From Pseudoflavonifractor sp. MSJ-37 (GTDB lineage: Bacteria > Bacillota > Clostridia > Oscillospirales > Oscillospiraceae): a stretch of DNA of 64,000 nt. How positions within the stretch are numbered: position 1 is the first letter of the stretch; every line of letters starts with the position of its first letter. Below the pieces are notes generated by a model that did no database searches, was not told the origin of the DNA, and saw only the letters and a program-made list of their open reading frames with translations. Position numbers and translations under genes: made by a program. Shown here one piece after another: positions 52,866-60,926 of this stretch. Location: NCBI RefSeq assembly GCF_018917965.1, contig NZ_JAHLPP010000001.1, forward strand, positions 1,054,001 to 1,118,000. The letters are read 5' to 3'.

Positions 52866-53204
52866 TCAGGACCGCCCGTCCAGGGCCTCTGCCTCTGCCA
52901 GTGCCGGAGACTGGGCCATGCTGCCCTTCTCTGTCATATCGGAGGCCAGAACGATGCCCATGTCCTCCCACTTCAGATAGGCGGTCATGGCCTTGAGCAC
53001 CCGCTCCATATCGTCCCTCTGGATACACCGGCCGCCATGACTGTAACACCAGCGGCGTCCCATACAGCCTCTGATGTCCATATGGGCCACATCCTGGATC
53101 TGGACCTCGTGTCCCTTCCCCTCCGCGCCCTTGGCGAAGGCCTCTGCCATGAGCGCTGTGCTGCCGCCTTTCCGGGGGCTTCCGCTCCGTACGACGCTCT
53201 TCAT
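52866..53204 (-). pseudogene. NADPH-dependent FMN reductase/flavodoxin-like gene with internal deletion
   Basis: The 112-codon frame begins as the family does (SGSPRKGGSTALMAEAFAKGAE, then GCMGRRWCYSHGGRCIQRDDM). It jumps to the family's C-terminus (YLKWEDMGIVLASDMTEKG, then ALAEAEAL). About 65-75 residues of the flavodoxin core between them are missing. Start, GGAGGA site and promoter are intact, so a short protein may still be made. Without the core it should not bind FMN normally. Confidence 0.7.
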
Positions 53205-53286
53205 CGTTCTCGTTCCTCCGGTGCGATCCTTCTCCTCTGGGCGCTATGGACTCAGCCGCAGCCAGTCGGAGGGGACCTGTCCTTCG

Positions 53287-53315
53287 ATCATACCCCACTC
53301 CCCCGCCGCCGTCAA
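53287..53315 (-). promoter_or_regulatory. Promoter of the flavoprotein remnant and pilT
   Basis: On the minus strand it reads TTGACG, 17 bases, TATGAT. It is near consensus, and transcription would run through to pilT. From 53316 to 53535 I see no convincing gene. Confidence 0.75.
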
Positions 53316-53535
53316 CCGGAAATCGGCATTTCCCGTCCAAAAGGAGCGATATCTTACGGCACTGTCTTTGGGATGGGACATATGGCCCCCTCCCCTACGG
53401 CGCTCATGACTCAGTACTGCCAGACCTATCTCCTGCCGGAGGAGCTCCCCAAGCTGATGTCCTGGCTCTCCATCGAACCCTCATGGCGGCCCCGGAGGCG
53501 TTCCCCCAAAGCCGCTCTTTTCCATCGCTTCGCAC

Positions 53536-54915
53536 TCACGCATCTTCTTTCCGGGTCCGGCTCACCGTCCTCATGACGCGGATCAGGATCAGCACCGTCA
53601 CCGCGCAGGACACCACGTCCGCGATGGGCGCGGACCACAGGGCGCCGGTCACGCCCAGATAACGGGGCAGGAGGACCGCCAGCGGCACGCTCAGCACGAT
53701 CTCCCGCAGGAGGGACAGGCACATGGACTCCGCCGGCCGGCCCAGCGCCTGGAGGAAGATGCTCCCCGCCTTCTGGACACAGCACAGGGGGATCGTACAC
53801 AGGAAGATCCGGAAGGACAGCATCGCGAACTCCTCATAGAGGGCGTCGCCAGAGCCGAAGAGGGCCGTGATCTGGACCGGGAACACCTGGAAGCACAGGA
53901 GGGCGATGAGGCCCACCACGACCTCGGCCCACATCATGGTCCTGAGGATCGCCTTCACCCGGTCGATCCGTCCGGCGCCGAAATTGAAGCCCACCAGAGG
54001 CTGGCTCCCCGCGGCGATGCCCACCACCAGCGCGATCACGATCTGGAACACCTTCATGACGATGCCCACCACCGTCAGAGGGATATCCGCGCCGTAGACG
54101 GACCGGGCCCCATAGCGCACCAGCACATTGTTCATGGCCGCCATGATGACCACGATCGCCACCTGGGTGATGAAGCTGCTGATGCCCAGCGGCAGGAAGC
54201 GGCCCAGGAGCCTGACGTCCGGCCGGAAGCTCTTCCCGCTCAGGTGGAAAGACTTGCTCTTTCGGGCCAGATACCACACTGCCAGCAGTGCGGTGACGAT
54301 CTGTCCGCTGATGGTCGCCAGAGCCGCGCCCATCATGCCCAGCCCCAGCCCAAAGATCGCGATCGGGTCCAGGATCACGTTCATGACGCATCCGATCAGC
54401 GTAGAGCCCATGGCAAAGGCCGGAGAACCATCCGCCCGGATCACCGAGTTCATGGCATTGCCGAACACATAGAAGGGGATGCCGGGCAGGAGATAGGCGA
54501 AATACTCCAGCGCATAGGACCGGTTGGCGTCCGTGGCGCCGAAGGCCGTCAGCACACTATCTCGTCCCACGCCGAAGATCAGCGTCAGGAGCAGTCCGGC
54601 GGCTACCGCCGCCAGCACCGCGTTCCCTACGCTCCGGTGGGCCTTCTCCGTGTCGCCCTGTCCCTGACAGATCGACAGGAATGCCGCACAGCCGTCGCCG
54701 ATCATCAGGGCGAAGGCCAGCGCGATCACCGTGATGGGATACACCACGTTCGTGGCGCCATTGCCCAGATAGCCTACGCCCCGGCCGATGAAGATCTGAT
54801 CCACGATGTTGTACAGCGCGGAGACCAGCAGGGAAAGGATGCAGGGGATGGCAAAGCGCAGCATCAGTTTCCCGACCGGAGCCTGCCCCAGCTCCTGGTT
54901 CGCAGTTTCGTTCAT
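53536..54915 (-). CDS. MATE family efflux transporter
   Basis: This 459-residue protein has 12 membrane helices. It begins LGQAPVGKLMLRFAIPCILSLLVSALYNIVDQIFIGRG (in parts) and shows the repeated halves of MATE exporters, including GSQPLVGFNFGAGR and the C-terminal LGVTGALWSAPIAD. It resembles the DinF/NorM-like Clostridial branch; substrates may be drugs or cationic metabolites. The start at 54915 has GGAGG 7 bases upstream; an in-frame upstream region of low hydrophobicity is rejected. Confidence 0.92.
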   Translation of the reverse strand: MNETANQELGQAPVGKLMLRFAIPCILSLLVSALYNIVDQIFIGRGVGYLGNGATNVVYPITVIALAFALMIGDGCAAFLSICQGQGDTEKAHRSVGNAVLAAVAAGLLLTLIFGVGRDSVLTAFGATDANRSYALEYFAYLLPGIPFYVFGNAMNSVIRADGSPAFAMGSTLIGCVMNVILDPIAIFGLGLGMMGAALATISGQIVTALLAVWYLARKSKSFHLSGKSFRPDVRLLGRFLPLGISSFITQVAIVVIMAAMNNVLVRYGARSVYGADIPLTVVGIVMKVFQIVIALVVGIAAGSQPLVGFNFGAGRIDRVKAILRTMMWAEVVVGLIALLCFQVFPVQITALFGSGDALYEEFAMLSFRIFLCTIPLCCVQKAGSIFLQALGRPAESMCLSLLREIVLSVPLAVLLPRYLGVTGALWSAPIADVVSCAVTVLILIRVMRTVSRTRKEDA

Positions 54916-55189
54916 ACCCATACCTCCAAGCATAAAAATGGTAAAAAAAGAAAACGGCATGGAGCTGTACCTACCAGTAGATGCTGTCCGAAAAAAGCTT
55001 CGGCCTTCACAGACAGCTACAGCCATGTCGTTTTGTTGTTTTTATCTTACCACAGATCCATCTCGGCGGTGTGTACGAAAAGCAGGGCATTTTCCGCCGA
55101 TTGGAGTCAGGATCTTGCACAAGACCGCCCACCCTGGTGCGGATGGCCGGAGTGGACGGAACGTGTCAGATCAGGTAGGACAGGCTCAC

Positions 55190-55375
55190 CAGCAAAGCAA
55201 TGACTCGCTTACGACATCGGACAAGCTGTTACAGCGCAAGGCCGCTTTTCGCTCCATGGACTGCGCGGATCTGGACGAATACGACCAGAAACTTGGTCGT
55301 TGCGTGCCCCGCTGCATTTTCGCCTGTGACGAGGTGGCGGAACCGCTTGATAAGACCAGAACCGACAATGTATGA
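55190..55375 (+). pseudogene. Unidentified coding remnant
   Basis: Between the MATE gene and the AT-rich patch (54916-55419) the only coding-like stretch is SNDSLTTSDKLLQRKAAFRS, then DCADLDEYDQKLGRCVPRCIF and a stop at 55375. It has amphipathic, charged composition but no start or ribosome binding site. The parent gene is not recognised. A hairpin follows directly. Confidence 0.3.
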
Positions 55376-55379
55376 CAGA

Positions 55380-55409
55380 GGCGGGAACATCTTGACCGAT
55401 GCTCCCGCC
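55380..55409 (+). terminator. Hairpin after the coding remnant
   Basis: GGCGGGA pairs with TCCCGCC, followed by TTGTATTTG. It also lies just past the stop of the convergent gene at 55420. Confidence 0.55.
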
Positions 55410-55419
55410 TTGTATTTGC

Positions 55420-55863
55420 TCAAATCTTGGTTTGGTTGTTTGAATTCGATTCCTTATCAATATATCCTGTAATTTTGCGCTCAATGCCTATGCTATAAAA
55501 AACGGAGATCGTGAGCACGATCACGAAGCAAACGGCGATCCAAATAGGAATGATAACATCAAATACAAATCTTATAAATAGAGTTATAACGAAGAAACTG
55601 CCTGTAATGACCCAAGGTAAGTTTGTTTTGATCATCACATATTTCCCGAAAAGTTTCTGTGATACCCCTTGGTAGTTCTTTTCTATTCTTTCTTGCCGTT
55701 CGTTTTCCGATTTTGAAAGGCTAACGGATAAATACTTTATAGAAATGCCAATAGAAAGCAGCCATTGCCACCAATCGGCTTTTATGCTACCAAACACAAA
55801 CAAAGGCAGAGGAGCAAGGAAAATAATACCCCATATAAAATATTTGACGTTGTATATTTTCAT
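55420..55863 (-). CDS. AT-rich hypothetical membrane protein
   Basis: This 147-residue protein has two pairs of membrane helices (about 5-28 and 32-47, then 84-105 and 108-128). A charged cytosolic loop (KSENERQERIEKNYQG) lies between the pairs, and a polar tail ends in NSNNQTKI. Codon use is much more AT-rich than in the flanking chromosome, which suggests recent acquisition. The start at 55863 has GGAGGT 5 bases upstream. It is not recognised as a known family. Confidence 0.65.
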   Translation of the reverse strand: MKIYNVKYFIWGIIFLAPLPLFVFGSIKADWWQWLLSIGISIKYLSVSLSKSENERQERIEKNYQGVSQKLFGKYVMIKTNLPWVITGSFFVITLFIRFVFDVIIPIWIAVCFVIVLTISVFYSIGIERKITGYIDKESNSNNQTKI

Positions 55864-56349
55864 ATCGCACCTCCACAAGCCGAAATCATCGGAGCAGTTT
55901 AGGTGATCAAAATATAGCACAAAGCAAAGAAAATGACAAGTGCGGGAGAATTTCTCCCGCACTTTTTCTTCAAAGCATATTGTCGACAGAAATGATAGAT
56001 CCGAACACATTACCGGCTTGGATAATGTAGTTCGGATCATCATCACTTGCCTTGTGTTGACAGAAAAGATGCATTGCCCGCCAATCACGTCCCACCAAAT
56101 CGAAGCCCAGCGTAAGCGGGTTCGATTTGGAAGCGAGGAGCAGCGGAGCGAGCGCACGATGAGTTTTTTTGAAAGCAAAAAACTCGTCACAAGCGATACG
56201 GAGCTTACGGCGAGCTGGTCGGAGTGTAATTATAGGATCTCAAAAAACACAGATATATCAACGGTTTGCTGGTAGTCGGCAAGAGGTATTCATTCTGCAT
56301 TTAGATTATGCACTACAGGTTGATAGCAGGTTTCGTCCTTTTATTTTTC
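55864..56349. other. AT-rich intergenic region with two hairpins
   Basis: I see no gene with support here. Two perfect dyads stand out: AAGTGCGGGAGA with TCTCCCGCACTT (55938-55964) and GAGTTTTTT with AAAAAACTC (56161-56185). The stretch at 56100-56230 is more GC-rich than its surroundings and looks like non-coding backbone of a mobile element, but I cannot prove that. Confidence 0.4.
55938..55964. terminator. Perfect hairpin, possible bidirectional terminator
   Basis: 12-bp arms with a 3-base loop are followed by T-rich sequence on the plus strand. Confidence 0.5.
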
Positions 56350-56940
56350 CTAGCATTCCTTGATTGTTACATCATACTGACTTTTGATCATATTTTTTAC
56401 GCTATCCCGTTTTCCCCACAGATCATTAATCAAATACTTAAATGTGGCCATAGATATCCAGCAATAGTCCCCAACCCGTTCATTGAGATTAACTGGGCAT
56501 GTAATAACGCATAAGGCTAATCCCCAAATAAAGCTTGGAGAAATGTTTAGATTTTGATCTTTATCGATAGCAAGTGGAACATTAGTGTTCCAAATAATTT
56601 TACTTTCTTCACCAGTTCCGTGTATTAAACCGCAACGCATAACATGATAAATAATCTGCTCCAAAGTGCAATACCCTTCGTAATCAGATTTAATATCCTT
56701 ATGCGTAAAGGGAAGCTTAACAGCTTCTGTGATTAGTGATCCCATTCCGGTTACAACAATCATCCATATGTTTTCTTTAAGAAAACGTTTGTAACAAGAG
56801 GCAGAAGAATTTGGTTCGTTGTAATACTTTTGAGATGTTATATCTATTGCGATACAAATATCAGAAAGTGCCAATTCAATCTCGCCTTTTGACATGTGGT
56901 CTATCATCGATTGGACCCGTTGCCCAACAGAAACTGACAT
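56350..56940 (-). CDS. AT-rich hypothetical protein
   Basis: This 196-residue protein is largely alpha-helical. It opens with VGQRVQSMIDHMSKGEIELALSDICIAIDITSQ (in parts) and contains a central CTLEQIIYHVMRCGLIHGTGEE. The HG/R-H-containing helix is faintly like HEPN-type proteins found near defence genes, but no motif is firm. Codon use is AT-rich. AAAGGAG lies 8 bases before the start. It sits between two tRNA-linked variable segments. Confidence 0.6.
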   Translation of the reverse strand: MSVSVGQRVQSMIDHMSKGEIELALSDICIAIDITSQKYYNEPNSSASCYKRFLKENIWMIVVTGMGSLITEAVKLPFTHKDIKSDYEGYCTLEQIIYHVMRCGLIHGTGEESKIIWNTNVPLAIDKDQNLNISPSFIWGLALCVITCPVNLNERVGDYCWISMATFKYLINDLWGKRDSVKNMIKSQYDVTIKEC

Positions 56941-57053
56941 ACTTTACACTCCTTTGCAACTTTACGAAGATGAAGATATTATATAGCAAAGTATGAATTT
57001 TGTCATCCTATTTGTTAGAAAACTGGCGGTTTTTGAAGAAAAATATAAAATAA

Positions 57054-57086
57054 AAAGTCCCGAAACCTTACGGTTTCAGGACTTTT
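57054..57086 (-). terminator. Terminator of tRNA-Pro(CGG)
   Basis: AGTCCTGAAACC pairs with GGTTTCGGGACT with one mismatch and a 4-base loop, then TTTTTATTTTAT on the minus strand. Confidence 0.8.
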
Positions 57087-57087
57087 T

Positions 57088-57163
57088 TGGTCCGAGTGGC
57101 GGGATTTGAACCCACGGCCTCATGGACCCGAACCATGCGCGCTACCAACTGCGCTACACCCGG
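57088..57163 (-). tRNA. tRNA-Pro (anticodon CGG)
   Basis: The acceptor stem CCGGGTG pairs with CACTCGG (one G-T pair), followed by discriminator A and encoded CCA. The D arm is GCGCAGTTGGTAGCGC. The anticodon stem CATGG/CCATG holds loop TTCGGGT. The T arm GTGGGTTCAAATCCCGC is typical. Confidence 0.93.
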
Positions 57164-57178
57164 ATGGACCGATTCCTA

Positions 57179-57207
57179 ATTATAGACAAGGAAGCCATAT
57201 TTGTCAA
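57179..57207 (-). promoter_or_regulatory. Promoter of tRNA-Pro(CGG)
   Basis: On the minus strand it reads TTGACA, 17 bases, TATAAT, which is full consensus. Confidence 0.92.
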
Positions 57208-57244
57208 GCATTTTTTCGGCAGCCGCCGCCTCCTCACGTTTGAC

Positions 57245-57273
57245 TTGCTTTTTCGCCCGGATATCGGTATGAT
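57245..57273 (+). promoter_or_regulatory. Promoter of the SWIM-domain gene
   Basis: The sequence is TTGCTT, 17 bases, TATGAT. Confidence 0.65.
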
Positions 57274-57314
57274 CTTATCAAGAGCCGTCCAGCTGTTATC
57301 ATAAGGAGGAGACG

Positions 57315-57767
57315 ATGAGCCTTTTGACTTCCGCCAGCGCGGCATCCCGCTGGCGTGGATACGAATATTTCAAAGAGGGTCGTGTATCGGCCCTGGAGGA
57401 TCTGGGAAGTTCCCGCTTCCGCGCTTTGGTCGCCGGGCATCAGAGCAGACCATATGCAGTCACGATCGATCTGGCCCATCTCCGGCAGTCCTCCTGTACC
57501 TGCCCCCATGCCGCAGGCAGGAAGGTCATCTGCAAGCATATGGTCGCGGTGTTCTTCACCGTGTTCCCGGAAGAGGCCGCCCGATTCTATGCAGATGTCC
57601 TGCGGGAAGAACAGGAATGGGAGGAGGCGCAGGCCGACCGTGCAGACAAGCTGATCCAGTATGTCCGCCGCCTCAAAAAGAAGGACGCACAGGATCGTCT
57701 GCTGGAGGTCCTGGAGATCGGTCCTGACTGGCTCTGGGACCGCTTCCTTCGGGACTATGTAGAGTGA
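57315..57767 (+). CDS. SWIM zinc-finger domain protein
   Basis: This 150-residue protein has the SWIM pattern CxCx(n)CxH in SSCTCPHAAGRKVICKHMVA (about residues 61-80). It is preceded by a strand-rich part (SRFRALVAGHQSRPYAVTIDL) and followed by an acidic and then basic helical tail. SWIM domains bind DNA, RNA or protein partners. Here it stands alone, without the helicase or ATPase that often accompanies it. AAGGAGGAG precedes the start. Confidence 0.85.
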   Translation: MSLLTSASAASRWRGYEYFKEGRVSALEDLGSSRFRALVAGHQSRPYAVTIDLAHLRQSSCTCPHAAGRKVICKHMVAVFFTVFPEEAARFYADVLREEQEWEEAQADRADKLIQYVRRLKKKDAQDRLLEVLEIGPDWLWDRFLRDYVE

Positions 57768-57780
57768 ACCACAAACATAT

Positions 57781-57816
57781 ATCCCCTGACGCTGACATAG
57801 CTTTGCGCCAGGGGAT
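57781..57816. terminator. Hairpin between SWIM and Na/Pi genes
   Basis: ATCCCCTG pairs with CAGGGGAT. There is no strong T tract on either side. Confidence 0.5.
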
Positions 57817-57845
57817 GTCTCGTTCTTGGCCCGCCGCTCCTGTCC

Positions 57846-59456
57846 TCACGCCTCCGGGCAGAGGGCCTCTACGATATTGAGCATATGGTCCAGCATCCGC
57901 TCGATGTCGGTGAGGATCTCGCTGTACAGGATGCTCAACTCCGGGTCCACATGCCCCTCCCGCATTCGGCGGATCTGGGCGGCGCGGTACTGACGATTCT
58001 TCTCGTCGCTGTCCGCCTCCAGGATCGCCACGGTGTCCAGAGCCCGCTTCCGCTTCTTCCCGTCCTCGTCCTCGAAGTCGATCGCCAGGAAGGCATGGGT
58101 CACCAGTGTGCGCAGATTGTACAGCTCCTGCATGGTATCCGCATCCATATGGATGTGGCGCTTCTTCAGGGGCGCCAGATACTCCGCCATGTTCATGGCA
58201 TGGTCGCCGATCCGCTCGATGTTCCCACAGACGATCAGCATCCGGTCGAACCGCTCGGAGTCGGCCTCCGGCATCTCGTGGGACGAGGTGTGTCCGATGA
58301 TCCGGGTGATCTCCGCGTTGTACAGGTCGATCTGGTCCTCCTGCTCGGTCACCTTCTCCAGCTTGCTCTCATCCCGCTCTAGGAGGGCGTCGAAGGCCAG
58401 GGCCACATTCTCCCGGGCCAGCGCGAACATGGCGCTCTCCCGCTTCTGCACGGTAGAGAGGGCGATCGCGGTGGAGCCGATGCCGTGGTCGATCACATAG
58501 CGTTCGCTCTCCCCCGCCTCCTGATCCGGCAGGATCCGGCAGGCCGCCTTGGCCATCCAGTCGCCAAAGGGGAACAGTACCACCGTGGTCACCACGTTGA
58601 AGATCATGTGAGTGGCCGCGATCTGCCCCGGCACGTTGCTGGGGATCCAACTCTGGACCGCGCTGACGAAGGGCGTCGCCATACAGATCACCGTGAAGAG
58701 TGCCGCGCCCATCACGTTGAACATCAGGTGGATGAGCGTGGTCCGCTTGGCGGCGCGGTTGCCATTCAGGCTGGCCAGCACGGCGGTGACGCAGGTGCCG
58801 ATGTTCTGTCCGAACAGGACATAGACCGCATTGTCCAGGCCGATGACTCCGCTCAGGGCCAGCGCCTGGAGGATGCCGATGCTGGCAGAGGAGCTCTGGA
58901 TCACAGCGGTGAATACCAAGCCGGCCAGGATACCGAGCAGGGGGTTTGAGAAGCTGGTCAGCAGGTCGATGAAGGGCTGGTAGTCCCGGAGCGGCATCAT
59001 AGAGGAGCTCATCATCTCCATGCCCAAAAAGAGGATGCCCAGGCCTGCCACGATCTGGCCCACACAGTTGACGTTCTGCCGCTTGACCATGGTGATCATC
59101 ACCACGCCCACGAAGGCCAGCAGGGGTGCGATCAGGCTCACATCCAGAGCGATGAGCAGGCTGGTCATCGTCGTGCCCACGTTGGCGCCCATGATGACGC
59201 CCACTGCCTGCTGGAGGGTCATGAGACCGGAATTGACGAATCCCACTACCATGACCGTGGTGGCGGAAGAGCTCTGGATGATGGCGGTGATGCCCGCACC
59301 CACCAGCACGCCCAGGATCCGCTTGGAGGTCAACATCTCCAGGATGGATTTGAGCCGGTCACCGGCGGCGGCCTCCAGTCCGGTACTCATGATATGCATC
59401 CCGTACAGGAACAGGGCCAGTCCGCCAAAGAGGCTGAAAATATCTGCCAACTGCAT
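57846..59456 (-). CDS. Na+/phosphate cotransporter with PhoU-like domain
   Basis: This 536-residue protein has the Na/Pi cotransporter membrane part with the paired repeats QSSSATTVMVVGFVNSGLM and QSSSASIGILQALALSG, followed by GQNIGTC. From about residue 340 a cytosolic PhoU-like helical domain follows (VALAFDALLERDESKLEKV, then HAMNMAEYL). Low-affinity phosphate uptake or export is likely. AAAGGAG precedes the start. Confidence 0.92.
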   Translation of the reverse strand: MQLADIFSLFGGLALFLYGMHIMSTGLEAAAGDRLKSILEMLTSKRILGVLVGAGITAIIQSSSATTVMVVGFVNSGLMTLQQAVGVIMGANVGTTMTSLLIALDVSLIAPLLAFVGVVMITMVKRQNVNCVGQIVAGLGILFLGMEMMSSSMMPLRDYQPFIDLLTSFSNPLLGILAGLVFTAVIQSSSASIGILQALALSGVIGLDNAVYVLFGQNIGTCVTAVLASLNGNRAAKRTTLIHLMFNVMGAALFTVICMATPFVSAVQSWIPSNVPGQIAATHMIFNVVTTVVLFPFGDWMAKAACRILPDQEAGESERYVIDHGIGSTAIALSTVQKRESAMFALARENVALAFDALLERDESKLEKVTEQEDQIDLYNAEITRIIGHTSSHEMPEADSERFDRMLIVCGNIERIGDHAMNMAEYLAPLKKRHIHMDADTMQELYNLRTLVTHAFLAIDFEDEDGKKRKRALDTVAILEADSDEKNRQYRAAQIRRMREGHVDPELSILYSEILTDIERMLDHMLNIVEALCPEA

Positions 59457-59660
59457 ATTCGTTTTTCTCCTTTTGTCCGCGGCACCCGCCGCGCTCGTAC
59501 TCTACTTTTACATTCCGCACTTTATTATGACAAAAGGATCCCGGATCTTCAAGGATATTCTCTGTCTTTTTACGTGATTTTACATGTTCTTTACATTCGA
59601 TCGCAGGACTGTCCTTCTCTGCCCGTTCCGTCCATATGGCAGGCCGTCTCCGGAAAGCGG

Positions 59661-60392
59661 TCAGTCGGCCTCGTCTTGAGGCTCCGTCTCCCCTTCCCCG
59701 CCGTGCGGCTTGTCCAGCGGATCGATCCAGCGGTCCATCTCCGCCGGAAGGGGCCCCATCGTGCCTACGCATCGATCGATGGGGATCCCCATCTGGTGGA
59801 ACTTCTCCTCATAGTCGGTCATCACGCCGCAGATACCATTGGCGTGGAGGTCCCGGGTCACCTCGGACAGGGCGAAGCCCGCCTTGGGGAACTGGAACAG
59901 GGACCACTCGAACAGATCCTTATTATCGGTCTTGAAATGGATCTGGCCCTGGTCCCGCAGGACCTGACGGTAGCGCATCAGAAAATCCGTATGGGTCAGG
60001 CGGCGCTTGCTGTGGCGGTTGGAGGGCCATGGATCGCTGAAATTCAGGTAGATCATGTCCACCTCGCCAGGGGCGAAGTACTCCCGCAGGCGGGCGGCGT
60101 CACAGTCCACGAACCAAACGTTGCGCAGGCCCATCTGCTCGGCCCGCTCCATGGCGATGACCATGGCGTCCGGGACCCGCTCGATGGCCACGAACATACA
60201 GTCCGGGTGCTGAGCCGCCGTCTCTACCGTGAACCGTCCCTTGCCGCAGCCCACTTCCAGGCGGAGCTCCTTTGCCTCCGGCATAAGGTCGCGCCAATGG
60301 CCCCGCTGTTCCTCAGGGCGCTCGATCAGGACAGAAGCACAGCGCTCCATCCGGGTACCCAGATTGGGTTTTTTCCGCATTCTCAAAATCAT
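59661..60392 (-). CDS. trmB: tRNA (guanine-N7-)-methyltransferase TrmB
   Basis: This 243-residue SAM-dependent enzyme methylates G46 of tRNAs. It has LEVGCGKGRFT (SAM loop), AIERVPDAMV, DMIYLNFSDPWPSNRHSKRRLTHTDFL (in parts, the catalytic/tRNA-binding segment) and TDYEEKF near the end. The C-terminal 30 residues are a loosely conserved acidic tail. The start at 60392 has GGAG 10 bases upstream; ATG at 60380 is also possible. It is divergent from the tRNA-Pro promoter. Confidence 0.95.
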   Translation of the reverse strand: MILRMRKKPNLGTRMERCASVLIERPEEQRGHWRDLMPEAKELRLEVGCGKGRFTVETAAQHPDCMFVAIERVPDAMVIAMERAEQMGLRNVWFVDCDAARLREYFAPGEVDMIYLNFSDPWPSNRHSKRRLTHTDFLMRYRQVLRDQGQIHFKTDNKDLFEWSLFQFPKAGFALSEVTRDLHANGICGVMTDYEEKFHQMGIPIDRCVGTMGPLPAEMDRWIDPLDKPHGGEGETEPQDEAD

Positions 60393-60429
60393 TCACCTCG
60401 CGCTCCATCATAACATATGGAATTTCCCC

Positions 60430-60458
60430 TTGCAATCTTTTGTGGAATCGTTTATAGT
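60430..60458 (+). promoter_or_regulatory. tRNA promoter
   Basis: The sequence is TTGCAA, 17 bases, TATAGT, 16 bp before the broken tRNA-Pro. I see no other promoter before the intact tRNA-Pro at 60667, so this one probably drives both. Confidence 0.65.
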
Positions 60459-60474
60459 ATAAGTCAGTCTGTAG

Positions 60475-60520
60475 CTGGGTGTAGCGCAGTTGGTAGCACA
60501 CCTGCTTTGGGAGCGGGTCG
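60475..60520 (+). pseudogene. Broken tRNA-Pro: 5' half only
   Basis: The acceptor 5' strand, D arm (GCGCAGTTGGTAGCAC) and anticodon arm (CCTGC-TTTGGGA-GCGGG, anticodon TGG) are present. The sequence then departs (TCGCTCCCCCTTC), with no T arm or matching acceptor 3' strand. Between 60521 and 60666 is unmatched sequence with no supported gene. Confidence 0.8.
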
Positions 60521-60666
60521 CTCCCCCTTCAAGCCGGAAAATGCTATGTCCGCAATCCCTTGATACGCCTACGATAAAGTCACTTTCCCCGCAAGTCGAG
60601 GTGGTCAAAAAAACCGCCTGACCACATGTTTGACCACATCTGGAGCAAAACTGAATACCCAAAAAT

Positions 60667-60742
60667 CCGGGATTAGCGCAGTTGGTAGCGCGCTTGCTTT
60701 GGGAGCAAGATGTCGGGAGTTCGAGTCTCCCATCTCGGACCA
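60667..60742 (+). tRNA. tRNA-Pro (anticodon TGG)
   Basis: The acceptor CCGGGAT pairs with ATCTCGG, followed by A and encoded CCA. The anticodon stem CTTGC/GCAAG holds loop TTTGGGA. The T arm GGGAGTTCGAGTCTCCC is perfect. Its 5' half is nearly identical to the broken copy 190 bp upstream. Confidence 0.93.
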
Positions 60743-60750
60743 TTATAGAC

Positions 60751-60785
60751 AAAACCTGCGTGTAACATAGTTATACGCAGGTTTT
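60751..60785 (+). terminator. Terminator of tRNA-Pro(TGG)
   Basis: AAAACCTGCGT pairs with ACGCAGGTTTT, 13-base loop, followed by GCTGTCTC. Confidence 0.7.
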
Positions 60786-60926
60786 GCTGTCTCTTGTCTA
60801 GATTGCATCAAAACAGAGGTTAAAATCAGGATTCCATATCTCCTGTGTCTATAAAGTGCCTCAAAATGCGCGGGAATCTTATATGCCAAAGTCTGATAAG
60901 ACTGTATTTCACAATAGATTGAAAAA

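Noticed and set aside
53316-53535. Short plus-strand frame upstream of the MATE stop codon
   Set aside because: No ribosome binding site and no recognisable similarity; it runs antisense into the MATE gene's 3' end.
56100-56230. Considered as an attachment site or origin of transfer
   Set aside because: Only one short dyad (GAGTTTTTT/AAAAAACTC) is visible, with no direct repeats, nick site or relaxase gene nearby.
60408-60752. Minus-strand frame spanning both tRNA-Pro copies
   Set aside because: It is antisense to tRNAs on both sides, so it is not a credible gene. The part between them may include integrase-tail-like sequence, but this is too short to support.
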